In this document: positions 37,664 through 45,908 of the stretch, one piece after another
Numbering within the stretch: position 1 is the stretch's first letter
Layout: every line of letters starts with the position of its first letter
Assembly (NCBI GenBank): GCA_003235365.1
Contig: QJWJ01000265.1
Location: 1-64,000 of the forward strand
DNA length: 64,000 nt
Direction of reading: 5' to 3'
DNA from: Deltaproteobacteria bacterium
GTDB lineage: Bacteria; Myxococcota_A; Polyangia; Polyangiales; Polyangiaceae
Translations under genes and position numbers: made by a program
Notes under the pieces: generated by a model
What the model was told of the DNA's origin: nothing
Seen by the model: only the letters and a program-made list of their open reading frames with translations
The model's database searches: none

Positions 37664-37977
37664 CGCTCAGCGCTCAGCAACCGCACTTGCCAGTCGTTAC
37701 ACTAGATTCCCATACGTGTGTTGTCAATGCACTCGAGCGGGGGGGCAAATAATAAGTGCTGCAAATACAGGTATTTGAAGAATGACCCAGTGAGCCATCG
37801 CGTGATGCGTCCGGACGGCTCGTGTCCCACCGAGGTACATGCCTTGTCCTTTTTGCGAGCCGAGCATAGGCTTGAGCCTTGCCGATCAGGAGCGAATTTC
37901 AGGGAGAAATCGGCCCGTTACGGTCCGGTGGCGAAGTGGCTGGAGCGGTCGCTGCGCGATCGCCTGGGCCGGGGGTG
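37664..37977. other. 314-bp intergenic region with divergent promoters
   Basis: It holds the promoter of the ribbon-helix-helix gene on the minus strand and a weak candidate on the plus strand (TTGTCC 37844-37849, TAGGCT 37867-37872, 17-base spacer) for the lipoprotein gene at 37978. A patch around 37741-37790 is AT-richer than its surroundings. An 86-codon plus-strand frame crosses the region but does not look like protein. No RNA gene was found. Confidence 0.5.
37699..37727 (-). promoter_or_regulatory. Predicted sigma-70 promoter of the ribbon-helix-helix gene
   Basis: On the minus strand TTGACA (37727-37722) and TAGTGT (37704-37699) are spaced by 17 bases. Transcription would start about 30 bases before the ATG at 37663. 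The -35 box is a perfect consensus. Confidence 0.65.
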
Positions 37978-38724
37978 ATGCGGATGCGACGTCTGCGATA
38001 CGCGCTTGCCTGCGCGCGCCTGGCCGCAGTGTCCGTCGGGCTGGCGGCGTGCGGCGGTTCGGAGCAGCCGCCTGCGGCACCGGGGATCCTCAAGGGCGAG
38101 CGTCGCGACACGCGCATCGTTCACGAGCCGTGCGACGCCGAGACCGGTGATGCTGAACCCCAGGACGTCAACGGGGACGGTCGTGCCGACATCACCATCG
38201 TACGCAGCGGCGGAACCGAACTGTGTCGTTTCCTCGATCTGAACTTCGACGGCGTGGTCGACGTGTGGGTCTACAAGGATCCGTCGGGAGCCGTGCGGCG
38301 CCGCGAGTCCGACTTCGATCGCGATGGCGTCGTCGACGAGATCGCCCTGCTGCGCTCCGGACAGCTGATGGAGAAGCATCGAGCCACGTCGCTCAGCGGT
38401 GCACTGGACACCTGGAACTACTTCGAGGGAGGACGCCTGGTGCGGACGGTGCGCGACTCGGATGGTGACTCGGTCATCGATCAGTGGTGGGAGTACGACG
38501 CGAACAAGCCCGACTGTCCGCTCGTGCACTCCGACGTCGATCACGACGGTTTGCCGGATCCCGGCGCGAGCGTGGATCTGTGCAGCGCCGAAGGGTTGGC
38601 GCCTCAGTCCGACGAAGAACCAGCCGACGACAGCGAGTCGCGGATCCCCGAACCCGACCGTGCTCCGGTGGAAATCGATCCCGAAACGGGCAAGCCGAAG
38701 GAGGCGGAAGATGCAGATCCGTGA
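37978..38724 (+). CDS. Lipoprotein with Ca-binding-type DxDxDG repeats (first of a tandem pair)
   Basis: 248 residues from ATG 37978. A signal peptide ends in the lipobox LAAC. The mature part carries at least five loops of EF-hand/thrombospondin-3 type: DVNGDGRAD, DLNFDGVVD, DFDRDGVVD, DSDGDSVID and DVDHDGLPD, each followed by a short beta segment. The acidic C-terminus (PEPDRAPVEIDPETGKPKE) is low complexity. Probably an outer-membrane-anchored Ca-binding surface protein. It overlaps the next, related gene by 14 bases, and the pair appears to be a tandem duplication. Confidence 0.85.
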   Translation: MRMRRLRYALACARLAAVSVGLAACGGSEQPPAAPGILKGERRDTRIVHEPCDAETGDAEPQDVNGDGRADITIVRSGGTELCRFLDLNFDGVVDVWVYKDPSGAVRRRESDFDRDGVVDEIALLRSGQLMEKHRATSLSGALDTWNYFEGGRLVRTVRDSDGDSVIDQWWEYDANKPDCPLVHSDVDHDGLPDPGASVDLCSAEGLAPQSDEEPADDSESRIPEPDRAPVEIDPETGKPKEAEDADP

Positions 38725-39661
38725 CGGGCTACTCCCCTGGAACCGTGATTTTTTGGAGAATCGCCGCGGCCCCCGATTGGGTGAGGCCCGCAGCAATTCT
38801 GCGAAACGCCTCGGTTCGTTCCAGCGGACCTTCTGCTTCATTCGTTCAAGGAACTTCAGTTCCTCGATCCCAGGGGCGACTGCTTGGACTGCCGCGATCA
38901 TGCTGGCTTGCGTGATTTCGTCGGTTTCGGGGTGTGGGGCAGAAACCGTGCAGCAAGAGGAACCGAAACTCCCCAAGACGGGAGTCGCCGCTGGCGCAGA
39001 GCTGTCGAAGTGCGTCTACAAAGACCGCAACGATCGCACTTTTGCGATCACGCGCGGGCCCGGTTCGAGGCACGCCAACGTGTTGCGCGTGTTCGAGGTT
39101 GCCGTCGACAAGAAGCAGGCTCGCCGCGTGTTGCGTTGCCGTCAGGTCGATACGAATCTCGATGGGATCCGGGACGTGATCCGCACCTACAACGACGACG
39201 GCGAGCCCGCGCTCGAGCAGGCGGATACCGATTACGACGGACGTATCGACACGTGGGTGCGCTTCTCCCGGGGCAAGGTGCTACGCACGGAACTCGATCG
39301 CAATCGCGACGGTAAGCCCGACGAGTTTCGCGTGTACACGGGCGGCAAGCTATCCCGCATCCAGCGCGATACGGACTTCAACGGTCGGTTGGACACCTGG
39401 GAGGTATACGACGGTGAGCGCCTTCACCGGGTTGGCGTGGACGTCGACGGCGACGAGCGCGTCGATCGGTGGTACCGCGGCTCCCAACCGGCGCCTTCCG
39501 CCAGCGACGAGGCGAAGCCAACCGATGAGGAACGCGAACGGGCGCGCAATCGCGCCCCCGTCGAGATTCCAGAGGATGGGGCAGAAAGCGAAGCACAGCA
39601 GGACGAGGGCGAAGCCGCCGAGAAGGAGTCCGGGGAGCAAGACGCAGCCGAGGCGCCGTGA
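38711..39661 (+). CDS. Lipoprotein with Ca-binding-type DxDxDG repeats (second of a tandem pair)
   Basis: 316 residues from ATG 38711. The hydrophobic segment and SVSGC lipobox come late (Cys near residue 76), so the true start may be further in, though the ATG at 38899 leaves too short a leader. It has the same loop type as its neighbour: DTNLDGIRD, DTDYDGRID, DRNRDGKPD, DTDFNGRLD and DVDGDERVD. A highly acidic, Glu/Ala-rich tail ends it. It shares the RAPVEI motif near the C-terminus with the upstream protein, which supports paralogy. A hairpin follows its stop. Confidence 0.8.
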   Translation: MQIRDGLLPWNRDFLENRRGPRLGEARSNSAKRLGSFQRTFCFIRSRNFSSSIPGATAWTAAIMLACVISSVSGCGAETVQQEEPKLPKTGVAAGAELSKCVYKDRNDRTFAITRGPGSRHANVLRVFEVAVDKKQARRVLRCRQVDTNLDGIRDVIRTYNDDGEPALEQADTDYDGRIDTWVRFSRGKVLRTELDRNRDGKPDEFRVYTGGKLSRIQRDTDFNGRLDTWEVYDGERLHRVGVDVDGDERVDRWYRGSQPAPSASDEAKPTDEERERARNRAPVEIPEDGAESEAQQDEGEAAEKESGEQDAAEAP

Positions 39662-39698
39662 GCTGATACGACCCGGCGTGAGCCGCTGCGGGTCAGCT
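39661..39698 (+). terminator. Candidate terminator hairpin after the lipoprotein pair
   Basis: GACCCG (39670-39675) pairs with CGGGTC (39689-39694), with GCG/CGC inside and flanking AGCT on both sides. There is no T-run, so termination strength is uncertain. Confidence 0.3.
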
Positions 39699-39770
39699 CG
39701 CGCACGTTCACTCGCTCGGCCCTGCAATTCCCTTCCCCCCGCGGAGCGCAAACTGTAGCTTTGCGCGCCC

Positions 39771-40748
39771 ATGGCCCTCGAACGCCTTCAGAAGATTCTC
39801 GCGCGTGCCGGCGTCGCCTCGCGACGCAGTGCCGAACAACTCATCGAACAGGGGCGTGTCAGGGTGGATGGCCGCACTGTCGTGGAGCTGGGCAGTAAGG
39901 CTGACCCCCGTCGGCAGCGCGTCGAACTCGACGGCAAACGCATCGAGGCCGAGCCGCTCGTTTACGTGTTGTTCCACAAGCCCCGGGAAGTGATGTGCAC
40001 CATGAAGGACCCCGAAGGGCGGCAAACCGTCGCTGACTTCATGCGCGATGCCGGCGGTCGAGTGGTGCCAGTGGGCAGGCTGGACTACCACACCAGCGGT
40101 GTGCTGTTGCTCACCAACGACGGTGACTTCGCGTCCGGCTTGGCTCACCCGACCAAGCGGGTGGAGAAGGTTTACGTTGCGAAGGTCAGGGGTTTGGTCG
40201 ACGACCAGGCGTTGCTGCGCTGGCAGGAGCCGGTCGAAATCGATGGTCGCCCGACTCGCCCGGCTCAGGTGCGCCGCCTTCGGGTCGAAGGCGACAAGAC
40301 TTGGATCGAGGTGACGTTGCACGAAGGCAAGAACCGGCAGATCCATCGCATCGGCGAGGCGGCTGGAAACCCCGTGTTGCGCCTGGCGCGTGTGTCTTTC
40401 GCGGGGATCGTTCACGACGGATTGCGGCCGGGCCAGTGGCGCTACCTGTCCAAGGACGAGCTGCTGGCGCTGAAGAAAGCGTACGGCGTCCCGAAACGAG
40501 TGCGCCCCGCGCCGCCGCTGCCCAATGCCGACGAGGTCCGCGCGGCTCGTTCACGTGGTGGCACCAGCAAACGCGGCGCCGTGCTGCCGGCGCGCGCGGT
40601 CAAAGGGCGCAAGCCTTCAGCGTCAGGAGGCAAGGGCTCGCGCGTCGGAGCCAGCGACAAGCCGCGGGTCAGTGCCTCGAAGAATGCGCCAACCAAGCGC
40701 ACCGCAAAGGCGACCAGCCGGCGCTCCGTGAAGACACGGTCCTCGTAG
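39771..40748 (+). CDS. RsuA/RluB-family rRNA pseudouridine synthase
   Basis: 325 residues from ATG 39771. The S4 domain at the N-terminus (RLQKILARAGVASRRSAEQLI) is followed by the catalytic motif GRLDYHTSGVLLLTNDG with its Asp, and then GKNRQIHRIGEA. The final 80 residues are a Lys/Arg/Ser/Ala-rich disordered tail, as is common for RluB in some lineages. It likely isomerises a uridine in 23S rRNA (RluB, helix 80/93 region), although RsuA and RluE share these motifs. A strong hairpin overlaps its stop codon. Confidence 0.9.
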   Translation: MALERLQKILARAGVASRRSAEQLIEQGRVRVDGRTVVELGSKADPRRQRVELDGKRIEAEPLVYVLFHKPREVMCTMKDPEGRQTVADFMRDAGGRVVPVGRLDYHTSGVLLLTNDGDFASGLAHPTKRVEKVYVAKVRGLVDDQALLRWQEPVEIDGRPTRPAQVRRLRVEGDKTWIEVTLHEGKNRQIHRIGEAAGNPVLRLARVSFAGIVHDGLRPGQWRYLSKDELLALKKAYGVPKRVRPAPPLPNADEVRAARSRGGTSKRGAVLPARAVKGRKPSASGGKGSRVGASDKPRVSASKNAPTKRTAKATSRRSVKTRSS

Positions 40749-40776
40749 CGGCAATCACTTGATGGCCGCTACGAGC
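40743..40776. terminator. Strong hairpin between convergent genes
   Basis: CTCGTAGCGGC (40743-40753) is perfectly complementary to GCCGCTACGAG (40766-40776). The 12-base loop contains ATCA/TGAT, which can pair further. It includes the stop codon of the pseudouridine synthase gene and faces the 3' end of the minus-strand gene ending at 40827, so it could terminate on both strands. Confidence 0.6.
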
Positions 40777-40826
40777 CAACTGCCAGTCGTCCCGTAGCCG
40801 AGCCGCCGTGGGCGACGTCCGACTGC

Positions 40827-41270
40827 TCAGTCGCGACCGTGTACGAGCAGTTTCTGCCCTTCGCGGAACACCACGTTGATCTTGCCGTCGGCCAACACCT
40901 CCAGCACGTAGCCGTCACCGAACTTCTTGTGGCGGATCAACTGCGTTGGTTCGAAGCGCGCACTGATGGAATAGGGACGAAACGCCGCGGCGCTCTTGCC
41001 AGCGATCAAGCTTTCCCACTCGTTGATGGCTTTGGTCGCCCGCGCGCCGCCAGTTGCCGACTTGGTCTTCTTCTTGGCCGCCGTCGTACCACGCGTCGCA
41101 CTGGCAGCTGCGCCCTTGGGGGCTCGATAGTTGTGGGGAGAGTGGCAGGTTTGGCACTCCACCCGCTTGGGGGCTCCTGCAACCACCGCGATGATGCGGT
41201 GTAAGAGGTCCATTCGACACTTGGTGCACCAAGCATCTACTTCATCGCCGGCTTTCAGCATCTGACTCAT
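40827..41270 (-). CDS. Zinc-ribbon protein with Tudor/KOW-like C-terminus
   Basis: 147 residues from ATG 41270. It has two CxxC pairs at the N-terminus (WCTKC and CQTCHS, about 25 residues apart), a zinc-ribbon layout. A Lys/Ala-rich linker follows, then a C-terminal module with TQLIRHKKFGDGYVLEVLADG, similar to the Tudor-like tail of UvrD/PcrA helicases that contacts RNA polymerase. This suggests a nucleic-acid or RNA-polymerase-binding factor (inference). The start overlaps the stop of the upstream small gene, so the two are co-expressed. Confidence 0.75.
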   Translation of the reverse strand: MSQMLKAGDEVDAWCTKCRMDLLHRIIAVVAGAPKRVECQTCHSPHNYRAPKGAAASATRGTTAAKKKTKSATGGARATKAINEWESLIAGKSAAAFRPYSISARFEPTQLIRHKKFGDGYVLEVLADGKINVVFREGQKLLVHGRD

Positions 41271-41683
41271 TCCTTGGGGTCGTCTTCACCCTGGGGTGAA
41301 GACCGCTTCACACGGATGCTCGCATCCAGGGGGGAGCCTTTACTCGAAGTCGAGTCTTTGCTGGGCTTGAATCTGACCTCCATTTTGATTTCCAGCGCCA
41401 GCATGCTCAGCGCCTTTGCCAACTCGTCAGCCAGATTGGTACGCTCCAACAAGTCGCGCACCTCTTTACCGATGATTCGGTAGACGCCGTTCTTGGTTTC
41501 GTCCAGTTGAGTGAACGTGTAGTTCAAGGCATCCTTCGGCAGCTTCAGCTCACCGACGAGCTGACGTATCGTCTCTGCACTCAGGTTCTTCGTGCCCGAC
41601 TCGACGACCCGCTTCAGCAGTTCAGGAATGAGTCGCTCGACCGGTGGCCTACCGTCTGGGTCGTGGTCGGGCGGCGAGGACAT
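41267..41683 (-). CDS. Conserved-looking helical protein coupled to the zinc-ribbon gene
   Basis: 138 residues from ATG 41683, chosen because sequence further upstream is unlike protein. The core (about 20-105) is helical and amphipathic: LIPELLKRVVESGTKNLS, LVGELKLPKDALNYTF, then DLLERTNLADELAKALSMLALEIKMEVRF. The N- and C-termini are charged and disordered-looking. It overlaps the zinc-ribbon gene by four bases. The function is unknown. The long amphipathic helices resemble phasin-like or oligomerising proteins, a weak analogy. Confidence 0.7.
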   Translation of the reverse strand: MSSPPDHDPDGRPPVERLIPELLKRVVESGTKNLSAETIRQLVGELKLPKDALNYTFTQLDETKNGVYRIIGKEVRDLLERTNLADELAKALSMLALEIKMEVRFKPSKDSTSSKGSPLDASIRVKRSSPQGEDDPKE

Positions 41684-42248
41684 CTCTGCGATCGCGTACC
41701 TCGCCCTCGTGTTGTCGTCAAATCTGGCGCTCGCCGGGTGCGAAAATGCGAGCTCGTCCGGCCAGTCACAGCGTATCTCGGACGAGCCGGTGATCACGCG
41801 TCTCAATGGGACCCCGACGACCACGAGCGAGTCGCTGCCCACACCGGCTCCGCCTGCGCCCCGTCACGCCTGCTACGCCGGTTACGCCTCCTCAGGCAGC
41901 GCGGCGCGCGACGTATTGCGGCTGGGGATGATGTGCGGTCCGTCCAATGGTCTGGCCAAAGAGCCAAGGATCGCGGGCAAGCAAGCGCGTTCGATGCGTC
42001 TCGATTCGGGTGAGTGCGTTTGGGTGGCGGCCGCCGTTCCGAGTTCGTCGGCGCGCGTCGAGCTTCAGTGGGTGCGGCAGGACGAAGTGCTCGCGGGGTG
42101 CGAACTCACCGGTTTGGGGTGGTGTCCGCCCACCCAGCCGCTGTGTGTCGAGCGCGCTGGCGAGGTTCGGTTGCTGGTCGCGGATGCGGACGACGCCCCG
42201 CTACCCAACGTGGAGATATGGGCCCGTCGTCACCGTTCGGCACCCTGA
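41628..42248 (+). CDS. Cys-containing lipoprotein of unknown function
   Basis: The hydrophobic segment and lipobox LALAGC are clear, but the start is not. ATG 41628 gives a long leader that overlaps the divergent gene on the other strand, ATG 41592 overlaps more, and GTG 41709 leaves an 11-residue leader. The mature protein (about 165 residues) has a Ser/Thr/Pro-rich linker, then a domain with HACYAGYASSGSAARD, MMCGPSNGL, an ECVW motif and a C-terminal beta region with GCELTGLGWCPPTQPLCVE. The six or so cysteines may form disulphides. Function unknown. Confidence 0.6.
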   Translation: MSRSTGGLPSGSWSGGEDISAIAYLALVLSSNLALAGCENASSSGQSQRISDEPVITRLNGTPTTTSESLPTPAPPAPRHACYAGYASSGSAARDVLRLGMMCGPSNGLAKEPRIAGKQARSMRLDSGECVWVAAAVPSSSARVELQWVRQDEVLAGCELTGLGWCPPTQPLCVERAGEVRLLVADADDAPLPNVEIWARRHRSAP

Positions 42249-42361
42249 GGAACGGCCCCACCGGGTGAGACACCACGCTCGGCGGAAATGGTTTGGCGCC
42301 CCCGGGTTCCGAGGGTTTCGGGGCGTGTCGACCCGCGCTCAAAGCCGTGTACACTGCTGGC

Positions 42362-43654
42362 ATGGACAGGTCGGTATTCGGACGACGGCGACAGCTCGTG
42401 CGCGACGCGATGGGGCAGGGTGCACTCGTGCTTTTTTCCGCACCGGAGTTCATTCGCAATGGCGACGTGCATCACGAGTACCGTCAAGATTCCGACTTCT
42501 TCTACCTCACCGGGTTGGACGAACCACAGAGCGCGCTAGTCATCATCGCTGGGGCCAACCCGAAGTTCGTGCTGTTCGTGCGCGAACGGGATGAGGCGCG
42601 GGAGATTTGGGATGGGCCGAGAACCGGAACGGTCGGGGCGCGCGAGGTATTTGGCGCGGATGAATCCCACTGTATCGACGAGCTTGCGAAGCTGTTGCCT
42701 CGACTGATTTCAGGACACTCCCGACTGTATCATCGCTTCGCGGTGGTCGACGCCCACGACGGTGTCGTGATGGCGGCGTTGCGAGAAGCGCGCGTGCGCC
42801 ATCGCCGCGAGCTGCAACCGACGGAGATGATCGACGCTGGTGCGGTGCTGCACCCCATGCGGTGGCGCAAATCGGAGTCGGAGCTCACGTCGCTCAGACG
42901 CGCGATCGAGATCACGGGCGATGCGCACTTGGCGGCGATGCGCGCCGCTCCGCGTTCGAGCTACGAGTACGAGCTGGAAGCCGAGCTGCGGCGTGTGTTT
43001 CGAGCTGCAGGCAGTGAGCGTTCGGCCTACGCGCCCATCGTCGGCTCTGGTCCCAACGCCACGATCCTGCATCACATCCGCAACGATCGAAAGATCGAAG
43101 ACGGCGATCTCGTGCTGATCGACGCCGGTTGCGAATACGAATACTGCGCCGCCGACATCACGCGGACGTTTCCCGCCAACGGCAAGTTCACCGACGCGCA
43201 GCGCCGCATCTACGACTTGGTGCTTCGGGCACAGCACGCCGCGTTCGACGCCATCAAGCCGGGCGCGACCCTCGACGACGTCCACGCGGCGAGTTTGCAC
43301 ACCATCACCGAAGGCTTGATTGAGTTGGGGTTCATCGAGGGCCCGCTCGAATTGGCACTGAGCGAGGCGCGCTACGCCAAGTACTTCATGCATCGTACAG
43401 GGCACTATCTGGGAATGGACGTGCACGACGTGGCACCCGTGACTGGCAAGCCTGCGACGTTCGCCCCGGGAGTCGTGATTACGGTCGAGCCGGGCGTGTA
43501 TGTGCCGAACAACGACGACACCGTTCCCGCTGAATACCGGGGCATCGGTGTGAGGATCGAAGACGATGCACTGGTCACCGACCACGGCTACGAGAATCTC
43601 AGCAAGGCGATCCCCACGGATGCGTCGGAAATCGAAACGTTGATGGCCTCGTGA
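42362..43654 (+). CDS. pepP: Xaa-Pro aminopeptidase (aminopeptidase P, M24B)
   Basis: 430 residues from ATG 42362. The N-terminal aminopeptidase-P domain (FGRRRQLVRDAM, FYLTGLDEPQSALV) precedes a pita-bread catalytic domain with the five dinuclear-metal ligands in their usual contexts: DAGCEYEYCAADITRTFP, HRTGHYLGMDVHD, TVEPGVYVP and GVRIEDDALV. It releases N-terminal residues preceding proline. No signal peptide, so cytoplasmic. Length and motif order match E. coli PepP. Confidence 0.93.
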   Translation: MDRSVFGRRRQLVRDAMGQGALVLFSAPEFIRNGDVHHEYRQDSDFFYLTGLDEPQSALVIIAGANPKFVLFVRERDEAREIWDGPRTGTVGAREVFGADESHCIDELAKLLPRLISGHSRLYHRFAVVDAHDGVVMAALREARVRHRRELQPTEMIDAGAVLHPMRWRKSESELTSLRRAIEITGDAHLAAMRAAPRSSYEYELEAELRRVFRAAGSERSAYAPIVGSGPNATILHHIRNDRKIEDGDLVLIDAGCEYEYCAADITRTFPANGKFTDAQRRIYDLVLRAQHAAFDAIKPGATLDDVHAASLHTITEGLIELGFIEGPLELALSEARYAKYFMHRTGHYLGMDVHDVAPVTGKPATFAPGVVITVEPGVYVPNNDDTVPAEYRGIGVRIEDDALVTDHGYENLSKAIPTDASEIETLMAS

Positions 43655-43754
43655 CGGCGCAACCGCGACAGCAACTGCCCGGCAACGGTGAGGCGGCGAT
43701 TGGGAGTCGCTCGATGCGCCGGCAAGCTGAACGGCCTCGAAGTGGACGAGGCCG

Positions 43755-44432
43755 ATGGGATTGAGTGCGGTTGTCGCGAGGCGTCGATCGGTTGTCGCCA
43801 GCTGGTTTCTTCGGGCACTGGCGCTGCTTTCGATCATGGTGGCTGCGCGTGCGGCCCTGGCCGCGCCTGAGGGGCCGGCGACCGAGGCACTTGCGCCGGA
43901 CGCCGCGCCCACCCACGGTCGCTCGTGCTCGGGATTGTGCTACGTGCACACGCATCTCGATCTCGGCATGGGCAAAGGTTTGCGTTTCAACAACCCGTAC
44001 CGGCTGCAGCAGCAGCTGGGGAGTGACGCGCGCTCGTTGAGTGCGACGGCGACGACCTTCGATGCTCGCGTCGGTGCGTTGTTCGGCGACCCATTGGGGT
44101 GGCACTACGGGGCGGCGCTCGGCTTGTCAGCGTCGCTGAGCGGCGTGCCCCAACAAGTCATCACCCCGGCGTTGGAGCTGGCGTACCCGCTGTCTGGCTA
44201 TGCGTGGGCGCGGGGTTACCTGGGTCCTGGGATCGTGACGCAACCGGACACGAACGTCGGCGTGGAAGGGGGCCTGCAACTGGTCGGGCTCTTGCGCGCG
44301 GGGTTGGGAGCGTTCGTGACGCTCGGCTACGCCCAGTACTGGGGGGCCGCGACGGACCAAAGTTCCGCGACCTCGGTCCCGATTGCATTTGGCCAGGTCG
44401 GGATCACTCTGCGCTACGAGGTGCTTCAGTGA
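43755..44432 (+). CDS. Exported, probably outer-membrane beta-strand protein
   Basis: 225 residues from ATG 43755 with a basic start and a signal peptide (cleavage near ALAAP, about residue 37). A Cys pair (SCSGLC) lies near the mature N-terminus. The rest reads as amphipathic beta strands with many Gly and aromatic residues (THLDLGMGKGLRFN, GYAWARGYLGPG, AFVTLGYAQYWG) and ends in a strand (GITLRYEVLQ), typical of small outer-membrane barrels. It is the first of three overlapping genes (GTGA to the next). Confidence 0.75.
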   Translation: MGLSAVVARRRSVVASWFLRALALLSIMVAARAALAAPEGPATEALAPDAAPTHGRSCSGLCYVHTHLDLGMGKGLRFNNPYRLQQQLGSDARSLSATATTFDARVGALFGDPLGWHYGAALGLSASLSGVPQQVITPALELAYPLSGYAWARGYLGPGIVTQPDTNVGVEGGLQLVGLLRAGLGAFVTLGYAQYWGAATDQSSATSVPIAFGQVGITLRYEVLQ

Positions 44433-44815
44433 CCCGGTGGCAGCCGCCGAATGCTCGACGTTGGGTCCTCGTCATTCTGGCCGTTGCCTGCATGGCGCCG
44501 ACTCCTGGTGACGTCGGCGGGTGCGGACAAAGCATCGAAGACCTCGACGCGCAGGTCTTCTTCGAGGCACGGCGTGAAGCGGACTGCGATGCCTGCCGCC
44601 AGTGTGGGTTGTCGACACGTCGTTGCGACGCGGCTTGCGATGGTGAGGGGGAAGACAGTTTCCCTGAGCGGTGTTTTCCCCTCGTTCACGACGGTGAGGT
44701 GTGCTTGCGGGCGCTGCGTCACTCGAACTGCGACGAGTATGCCGCCTTCGTTTCCGACGTCGCTCCGACGGTGCCGACCGAGTGCGACTTCTGCCCTGCG
44801 GACGAGGCCCCGTGA
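44429..44815 (+). CDS. Small cysteine-rich lipoprotein-like protein
   Basis: 128 residues from GTG 44429, overlapping the upstream stop. A leader with WVLVILAVACM leads to a possible lipobox DVGGC at about residue 32. About eleven further cysteines are packed into roughly 85 residues (ADCDACRQCGLSTRRCDAAC, then ERCF, EVCL, SNCD, ECDFCP). The spacing suggests a disulphide-rich extracytoplasmic domain. No family recognised. The stop overlaps the next start (GTGA), so the three genes form one operon. Confidence 0.75.
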   Translation: MTRWQPPNARRWVLVILAVACMAPTPGDVGGCGQSIEDLDAQVFFEARREADCDACRQCGLSTRRCDAACDGEGEDSFPERCFPLVHDGEVCLRALRHSNCDEYAAFVSDVAPTVPTECDFCPADEAP

Positions 44816-45849
44816 GTCGATTCCAGCGCAGTGTCCGACTCGCCATGCGTTCTCTGCCGTGGGGCCTTCGGCTCGGATCCATCGCGCTCTGCGTTCAGCT
44901 GATCGGTTGTGGAACGATGCAGCGAGTGACGGCGGAGCCCGGCGACTACGATGACTATCGCCGCGCCAAGCTTTCGCCGACGTTCGAGGCACGGTTGCGC
45001 GCCGGTTGGTACTACCTGCGCGCGCGACCCGACGGTGATTTTCGTGGTGAGGTGTTGGCGTGGTTCGGACCGGCGGAAGAACGCTACGTGGCTCAAGCGT
45101 GGAAGTCGCGGGCGCGTCTGACGACGTATCTCGAGGTGCTCCCCGACGGTCCCCACGCGGGGGAGGTTCGGCGTCGTCTCGCCGAACTCGAGAACGAGGC
45201 GCGGTCCGCTGCTGCCGAGGAAAACAGTTTCATGCGTCGCGAGCGCGATCGGCAGCGCCAGTACGACGAGGCTCGTCGCAGTCGGGCCGCGCTGCGCGCC
45301 ACCGTGACCGAATGGGTACGACGCTTGGCGACCGCAGACGAGTACGGAAAGCCGATCCACGAGTGGGGTGAGGACTTCCGGCGCGAATTCTTCGAGACCG
45401 AACCCCCGGGCCTTTGCGACGTGTCTCAGTGCGTCAAGACGATGGGAGTCGAGTTTCTGCTGCCCACACACGAAGGCCTGCGCACCGAGCGCGCCAACTT
45501 CGACATCGTGCTGCATTTCAGCGACGGAGTGCTCCGTGCATCGACGTTGCGCGGACACGGCCTCTTCAGTCGCCTGTCGGAGTCGGCCAACCTGCAGGAC
45601 GTCGGCTTCGACGACCTGCAGGCAAGGGCCGAAGCGATCGGTACGGCAGTGGTGGTCTTGTCTGCGATGGTCGAACCGCTCATGCCTCACGCTTCCTGTT
45701 CAGCTGAAGCGCTGAGCCCAACCGTTTTGCTCCGGCAATGCGAGGGGCGCAAGATTGAGGCGATCGTGGGTGAGAACTTCCAGCAACCGGATCTCCTCGA
45801 GATCGGCGTCGTACCAGATCCGGGTGCGGGCGCGACGACTGCGCCCTGA
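44812..45849 (+). CDS. Lipoprotein of unknown function
   Basis: 345 residues from GTG 44812; ATG 44845 is also possible and gives a tighter signal peptide. The lipobox is QLIGC. Next is a region with two short helical repeats (LRAGWYYLRARPDGDF, EVLPDGPHAGEVRRRLAEL) and a long charged helix rich in Arg/Glu (about 110-180). A C-terminal alpha-beta domain (LCDVSQCVKTMGVEFLLP onward) ends it. The early repeats resemble TPR-like tripeptides. No catalytic motif. It ends an operon of three exported unknowns. Confidence 0.75.
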   Translation: MSRFQRSVRLAMRSLPWGLRLGSIALCVQLIGCGTMQRVTAEPGDYDDYRRAKLSPTFEARLRAGWYYLRARPDGDFRGEVLAWFGPAEERYVAQAWKSRARLTTYLEVLPDGPHAGEVRRRLAELENEARSAAAEENSFMRRERDRQRQYDEARRSRAALRATVTEWVRRLATADEYGKPIHEWGEDFRREFFETEPPGLCDVSQCVKTMGVEFLLPTHEGLRTERANFDIVLHFSDGVLRASTLRGHGLFSRLSESANLQDVGFDDLQARAEAIGTAVVVLSAMVEPLMPHASCSAEALSPTVLLRQCEGRKIEAIVGENFQQPDLLEIGVVPDPGAGATTAP

Positions 45850-45908
45850 CGTGGGTTTCGGCGCAGGTCGCGTTGGGTGCAGGCCCTGGGGCACGGGCGC
45901 GACGGGAC

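Noticed and set aside
37922-37952. Short stretch resembling the 5' half of a tRNA (acceptor-like GGTCCGG, GCGA/TCGC stem)
   Set aside because: The D-like loop is too long, no anticodon stem pairs, and no T-arm or matching 3' acceptor half follows. It is probably chance in GC-rich sequence.
37718-37978. 86-codon plus-strand open frame ending in TGATG just before the lipoprotein ATG
   Set aside because: The stop/start overlap is suggestive, but the peptide lacks protein-like composition, has no ribosome site and crosses the promoter region.
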